From Balneola vulgaris DSM 17893 (GTDB lineage Bacteria; Bacteroidota; Rhodothermia; Balneolales; Balneolaceae): DNA of 64,000 nt. The stretch spans positions 620,130-684,129 of the forward strand of contig NZ_AQXH01000001.1 of assembly GCF_000375465.1 (NCBI RefSeq), given 5' to 3'. This document shows, in pieces, positions 63,361 to 64,000 of this stretch (position 1 is the stretch's first letter; every line of letters starts with the position of its first letter). The notes under the pieces were generated by a model. The model was not told where the DNA came from. It saw nothing but the letters and a program-made list of their open reading frames with translations, and made no database searches. Both the position numbers and the translations under genes were made by a program.

Positions 63361-64000
63361 ATGATTCAGGATTACAAGAACTATACCGCCGAAGACTTCG
63401 AAGTTTGGAGTTTATTGGCATCGAGACAAAAAGAGAATTTACCCGGAAAAGCTCATCCTGAGTATTTGTATTGTTTAGAGCAACTATCCGATGTACTGAA
63501 TGAAAAAGCGATACCGAAATTTGAAGAATTAAATGAAGCCCTACTTAAAGCCAATGGGTTTACCATTACCGTAGTACCTGGCTTAATACCAGTGGAAGAT
63601 TTCTTCCAACTTCTAGCAGATAGAAAATTTAGTTCTTCTACATGGGTTCGTTCTAAAGAGCAATTGGAGTATTTAGAAGAGCCTGATATGTTTCATGATA
63701 TCTTTGGCCATATCCCATTGTTGATGAATGAAGCTTATGCCGACTTCGTACAGAAAATGGGAGCTTTAGGTGTTCGTTTTATCGACAACGAAACCGTAGT
63801 TAAGCAACTTCAGAGATTGTATTGGTTTACCATCGAATTTGGCCTCATCAAAAACGGTGACAAAAATATGATTTATGGAGCTGGTATTATTTCATCATCG
63901 GGTGAAACGGACCACGTAATGAATGATGAAATCACCATTCATGATTATAATCTGGAGCAGATTATAAATACCGATTTCATTACTTCTGAAATTCAAACTC
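63361..64000 (+). CDS. phhA: Phenylalanine 4-monooxygenase, partial (C-terminus beyond window)
   Basis: The 213 visible residues include the iron-binding motif of aromatic amino-acid hydroxylases, 'PDMFHDIFGHIP' (His112 and His117), and the third ligand Glu159 in 'YWFTIEFGL'. The N-terminal part ('HPEYLYCLEQLSDVL', 'IPVEDFFQLLADRKF') matches the bacterial monomeric enzyme without an ACT domain. It converts phenylalanine to tyrosine with a tetrahydropterin cofactor. The start is ATG at 63361. No cofactor-recycling gene is visible in the window. The 292-base region before it contains a hairpin and an AT-rich segment, and probably the promoter. Confidence 0.93.
   Translation, partial: MIQDYKNYTAEDFEVWSLLASRQKENLPGKAHPEYLYCLEQLSDVLNEKAIPKFEELNEALLKANGFTITVVPGLIPVEDFFQLLADRKFSSSTWVRSKEQLEYLEEPDMFHDIFGHIPLLMNEAYADFVQKMGALGVRFIDNETVVKQLQRLYWFTIEFGLIKNGDKNMIYGAGIISSSGETDHVMNDEITIHDYNLEQIINTDFITSEIQT

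Noticed and set aside
1..64000. tRNA, rRNA, insertion sequence or prophage
   Set aside because: No cloverleaf-like, ribosomal, transposase or phage-type genes were seen; the largest gap (53435-53800) shows none of these either.

Overview
The window looks like chromosomal DNA of a Gram-negative member of the Bacteroidota/Balneolota group, probably a marine or saline heterotroph. This placement is inferred from the gene families, not from any marker phylogeny. The supporting families are TonB-dependent receptors with carboxypeptidase-regulatory and STN domains, three DUF5916 outer-membrane proteins, LptC/OstA-like lipopolysaccharide transport proteins, TamB, an ECF sigma factor with a FecR regulator, a tricorn-type protease, and a 30-residue basic COX24/AURKAIP1-like ribosomal protein next to HU. 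The DNA is AT-rich, genes are packed tightly with frequent overlaps, and TTG or GTG starts are common. I saw no rRNA, tRNA, CRISPR array, insertion sequence or prophage.

Layout. 1-7469 (minus) is an overlapping run rqcH-aroK-aroB-tamB, with tamB running off the left edge. 7504-8697 holds an unknown gene, the tiny ribosomal protein and HU. 8893-13104 is a tight operon: Na+/amino-acid symporter, upp, lptC, ostA-like. 13222-23982 carries an S10 carboxypeptidase, a divergent EF-G-like GTPase, L-asparaginase, an unknown lipoprotein, a PolB-type 3'-5' exonuclease, a transglutaminase-TPR protein, and a flavin disulfide reductase overlapped by a small membrane protein. 24101-27161 is a three-gene ZnuD-like metal-uptake cassette. 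27399-29919 holds an alkyltransferase, a PepSY protein and a DbpA-like helicase. 29982-37318 (minus) is a cluster of two tandem DUF5916 proteins and an M14 peptidase.

37473-45692 holds a PLP dehydratase, a DUF2911 protein, two adjacent paralogous single-pass membrane proteins built of 30-residue repeats (39553-41353, the most novel item), an ABC exporter, and an NfeD plus two SPFH proteins. 45705-53434 holds an M23 peptidase, then an ECF sigma / lipoprotein / FecR / STN-TonB receptor locus with a terminator hairpin in its middle, then an M20 peptidase. 53801-64000 holds a tricorn-like protease, a LamG lipoprotein, a GyrI-like protein, a Na+/solute symporter with its DUF4212 partner, a third DUF5916 protein, and the start of phenylalanine hydroxylase.

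Functional picture. Many genes fit peptide and amino-acid scavenging: secreted S10, M14 and M20 peptidases, a tricorn-like protease, a Na+/amino-acid symporter, asparaginase, a threonine/serine dehydratase and phenylalanine hydroxylase. Others build or maintain the envelope: TamB, LptC, OstA-like, M23, SPFH/NfeD and MsbA-like proteins. The two TonB receptors differ: one appears devoted to metal uptake, the other to signal-coupled uptake through FecR and an ECF sigma factor.
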